In this document: piece after piece, positions 6,916-8,276 of the stretch
Layout: the number at the start of each line of letters is the position of its first letter
Numbering within the stretch: the stretch's first letter is position 1
NCBI GenBank assembly: GCA_041158345.1
Contig: JBEBBO010000176.1
Span: 1-8,276, forward strand
DNA from: UBA6136 sp041158345
GTDB lineage: Bacteria > Pseudomonadota > Gammaproteobacteria > Methylococcales > Methylococcaceae
Length of the DNA: 8,276 nucleotides
Reading direction: 5' to 3'
Translations under genes and position numbers: made by a program
Notes under the pieces: generated by a model
What the model was told of the DNA's origin: nothing
Database searches by the model: none
The model's input: only the letters and a program-made list of their open reading frames with translations

Positions 6916-7008
6916 ATGAATGGCCTCTGGCAGGATCCCTCGGCGCGTGAGACGGAAGCTGAAGCGTTTAGAATGAGAATCTCTTCACCGGAAACAGATC
7001 ATGCATAA
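6916..7008 (+). CDS. Possible 30-residue leader peptide overlapping the next gene
   Basis: An ATG at 6916 follows AGAGGA (6905-6910) by five bases, a stronger ribosome site than that of the next gene. The frame runs 30 codons to TAA at 7006-7008 and overlaps the ATG at 7001 by eight bases, an arrangement typical of translational coupling. The peptide is polar and acidic, with no membrane segment and no run of one amino acid that would suggest an attenuator. It may be real or chance; conservation would decide. Confidence 0.35.
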   Translation: MNGLWQDPSARETEAEAFRMRISSPETDHA

Positions 7009-7423
7009 CACCCTCATCCGTATCGTCCCACTGCTCCTGGTTTCTTTATCGGTCTTGGCCAGTTCATGGGATCAGGTGGCACAGGTTCCTAGCGCCGGGA
7101 CAACCTACTACATTGACCATGCCCGTATCACCAAAACGGCGAAGGGCTGGAAGGTCTGGGCGATTGTGGATGAGGAGAGCCCTGACCCCAAACTCCATAG
7201 CCTTTCGGTCTCCTACCTTCTGGAAGTGAACTGCGATGAGAACAAGGAGCAATACTCCTCCCTCACCGGTTACACAGGACACATGGCGAACGGCGAGATC
7301 CTTTTTAGCTACGCAGAACCGTCCGAATGGTTCGAGGTCAGGCCTGATACGGTAGTTGATGAGCGACTCAAAGCCATCTGCCGGACAGCACCGGACCTTA
7401 TTCGCCAATACCAAGGTCGCTAA
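7001..7423 (+). CDS. Secreted Adhesin_E-like small protein
   Basis: 140 residues. Residues 1-21 are a signal peptide (hydrophobic core 6-20, ending LASS) without a lipobox cysteine, so the product is probably a soluble periplasmic or exported protein. The mature part has the pattern of the surface-adhesin protein E family: an early W23, a YYIDHARI stretch (36-43), a KVWAI strand (51-55), SYLLEVNC (71-78), a W110 with a P115 close behind, and a late C127. C78 and C127 are the only cysteines and could form a disulfide. The start has a weak GGAAA (6990-6994) and may rely on coupling to the overlapping leader ORF. The gene is followed after 12 bases by a membrane protein. Family assignment is by motif memory; function is not known from sequence, and many members are not adhesins. 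Confidence 0.8.
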   Translation: MHNTLIRIVPLLLVSLSVLASSWDQVAQVPSAGTTYYIDHARITKTAKGWKVWAIVDEESPDPKLHSLSVSYLLEVNCDENKEQYSSLTGYTGHMANGEILFSYAEPSEWFEVRPDTVVDERLKAICRTAPDLIRQYQGR

Positions 7424-7435
7424 GGAGTTATCGAA

Positions 7436-7963
7436 ATGATGGGCATTTTTGTCGGAAACTTCCTGGGGCTCTTGATTGTGAGTATCACCGCGGCCTTGGG
7501 TTATTCATCGCTGGCCAAAGCCACGCTTCTGTTCCTCGGCACCGCCTATGGGATCTGGTTGCTGTTCTGGATCATGAACATCACCAGCCGTCCCAAGGTG
7601 GACGCCCCCTTCTGCAAAACCTTGTCTCCGGAAGATTTAAAACTCTACCGGCATTACCACACGGCCATCGATTTCCCTCTGCCGGGACAGGTCTATGCCG
7701 GTATTTTGAATTTTCTCCGGGTTGCAGGACTCGTTTACGCGGGGCTCTCGGTCTGGCGCGAGCTGTACATCGAGGCTGGTTTTTCCGTCCTTTTCTTCCT
7801 GATCACGGCGAGCCTTATCCACCGCAATAACCCCTGGTTCTTTTTGGGTCAACGCGCCGAGAAAGGACATGCCCGAGCCAAACTCGAACTCCAGGGACTT
7901 CATGCTCTTGTAACCCAAAGACACGGCTCGGCTGAACCAGCCAATCCCTTCACCGAGGAATAA
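7436..7963 (+). CDS. Four-helix membrane protein of unknown function
   Basis: 175 residues from ATG at 7436, with AGGAG (7423-7427) eight bases upstream; a second ATG at 7439 is an equally possible start. Helices lie at about 4-22, 29-48, 87-107 and 111-130, in two hairpins. Between them is a polar loop of about 38 residues (49-86), and the C-terminal tail (131-175) is charged and ends NPFTEE. No catalytic or metal-binding motif was seen and the family is not recognised. It sits 12 bases after the Adhesin_E-like gene, so the two are probably co-transcribed. Codon use and composition look like its neighbours. Confidence 0.85.
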   Translation: MMGIFVGNFLGLLIVSITAALGYSSLAKATLLFLGTAYGIWLLFWIMNITSRPKVDAPFCKTLSPEDLKLYRHYHTAIDFPLPGQVYAGILNFLRVAGLVYAGLSVWRELYIEAGFSVLFFLITASLIHRNNPWFFLGQRAEKGHARAKLELQGLHALVTQRHGSAEPANPFTEE

Positions 7964-7993
7964 GGCATGGATCTCGCATAGGGATCTGCCTTT
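7964..7993 (+). terminator. Weak hairpin after the plus-strand pair, possible terminator
   Basis: Directly after the stop codon, GGCA plus GATC (7964-7973, with a TG bulge) can pair with GATC plus TGCC (7983-7990) around a nine-base loop, followed by only three T. The stem is interrupted and the T-run short, so termination is uncertain. Confidence 0.25.
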
Positions 7994-8080
7994 GAAATAG
8001 GATCGGCGACTTTTTGAGATCACCCTGGCTGGACTCATCGGCAATGCCATAAAGTTGGAAACGGTTTTACCCTTCTTGCC

Positions 8081-8276
8081 ATGGCCAGCGGAGGAACGGA
8101 GGTTTTGGGAGTAAAATCGACAAATACCCCATTTTTCATTCCCAGTCTTTTCACCGCACTTCGCATGAAATTAACCGTCTTTCGATCATCCGACGTCAGC
8201 CCCATCAACGATTTTGAAAACGTCAGACACGTTCTGGATGATCCGGAAGCTTTTATTCTCCTTTACTTGGAGAATC
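8081..8276 (+). CDS. Start of an unidentified plus-strand gene, cut by the right edge
   Basis: An open frame with ATG at 8081 and a second in-frame ATG at 8165 continues to the window end without a stop (65 codons from the first, 37 from the second). The part after 8165 begins MKLTVFRSSDV and continues with a soluble, mixed acidic and hydrophobic sequence that looks protein-like. The frame is open back to 8018. Neither ATG has a good Shine-Dalgarno at the right distance; a GGAGG at 8098-8102 lies far from the second. No family can be named from this fragment. Confidence 0.45.
   Translation, partial: MASGGTEVLGVKSTNTPFFIPSLFTALRMKLTVFRSSDVSPINDFENVRHVLDDPEAFILLYLEN

Larger units (their letters stand above)
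6552..7000. other. Divergent intergenic region
   Basis: About 450 bases separate the minus-strand operon from the plus-strand genes. The middle (about 6640-6905) is clearly more AT-rich than the genes. It holds a candidate minus-strand promoter, two palindromes (6575-6584 and 6606-6617), a nested inverted repeat (6828-6858), a short direct repeat (TACTCC at 6858-6863 and 6867-6872) and a short leader ORF (6916-7008). No RNA gene was recognised. No convincing plus-strand promoter was found; TTGAAC at 6818-6823 and TTGAAT at 6841-6846, 17 bases apart, are the best weak pair. Confidence 0.6.

Noticed and set aside
7637..8050. Minus-strand open frame of 137 codons over the four-helix gene
   Set aside because: It lies antisense to a gene with a good ribosome site and membrane helices, and its translation shows no recognisable features.

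Overview
The window reads as chromosomal DNA from a Gram-negative, respiratory bacterium, most likely a proteobacterium. Three of the six well-supported genes encode proteins built for the cell envelope (a secreted multihaem cytochrome c, a membrane-anchored multihaem cytochrome c and a candidate haem-b membrane protein). The small plus-strand gene resembles the Adhesin_E family known from beta- and gammaproteobacteria. Base composition is moderate and fairly even, with good Shine-Dalgarno sites. The multihaem content suggests a chemolithotroph or an anaerobic respirer, but the species cannot be named from this sequence.

Layout. Positions 1-6551 form one minus-strand operon of four tightly packed genes, read from right to left: a secreted pentahaem cytochrome c of the c554-like family (6551-5040); an 818-residue cytoplasmic fusion of a thioredoxin-reductase-like flavoprotein, two cyclic-nucleotide-binding-like domains and a 16-cysteine ferredoxin module (4975-2519); a 310-residue, five-helix membrane protein with two H-x13-H helices, which looks like a di-haem b cytochrome (2494-1562); and a GTG-started FHA-TM-multihaem cytochrome c (1543 to beyond the left edge; at least seven haems). 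Gaps between genes are 64, 24 and 18 bases. Positions 6552-7000 are an AT-rich divergent intergenic region with a candidate promoter for the operon, two palindromes in its leader, a nested inverted repeat, and a 30-codon leader ORF ahead of the plus-strand genes. Positions 7001-7963 hold a two-gene plus-strand unit: a secreted Adhesin_E-like protein and a four-helix membrane protein. A weak hairpin follows, and a plus-strand reading frame leaves the right edge.

How the parts may work together (inference). The four-gene operon can be drawn as a complete trans-membrane electron path: NAD(P)H or another cytoplasmic donor, flavin, four [4Fe-4S] clusters, two b haems across the membrane, periplasmic c haems of the FHA cytochrome, and then the soluble pentahaem cytochrome. 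It could run in either direction. The unusual part is that both ends carry domains normally used for signalling on the cytoplasmic side (two CNB folds on the flavoprotein, an FHA fold on the cytochrome). No recognised terminal reductase or dehydrogenase catalytic subunit is visible, so the substrate is unknown. This operon is the best candidate in the window for a little-described system.
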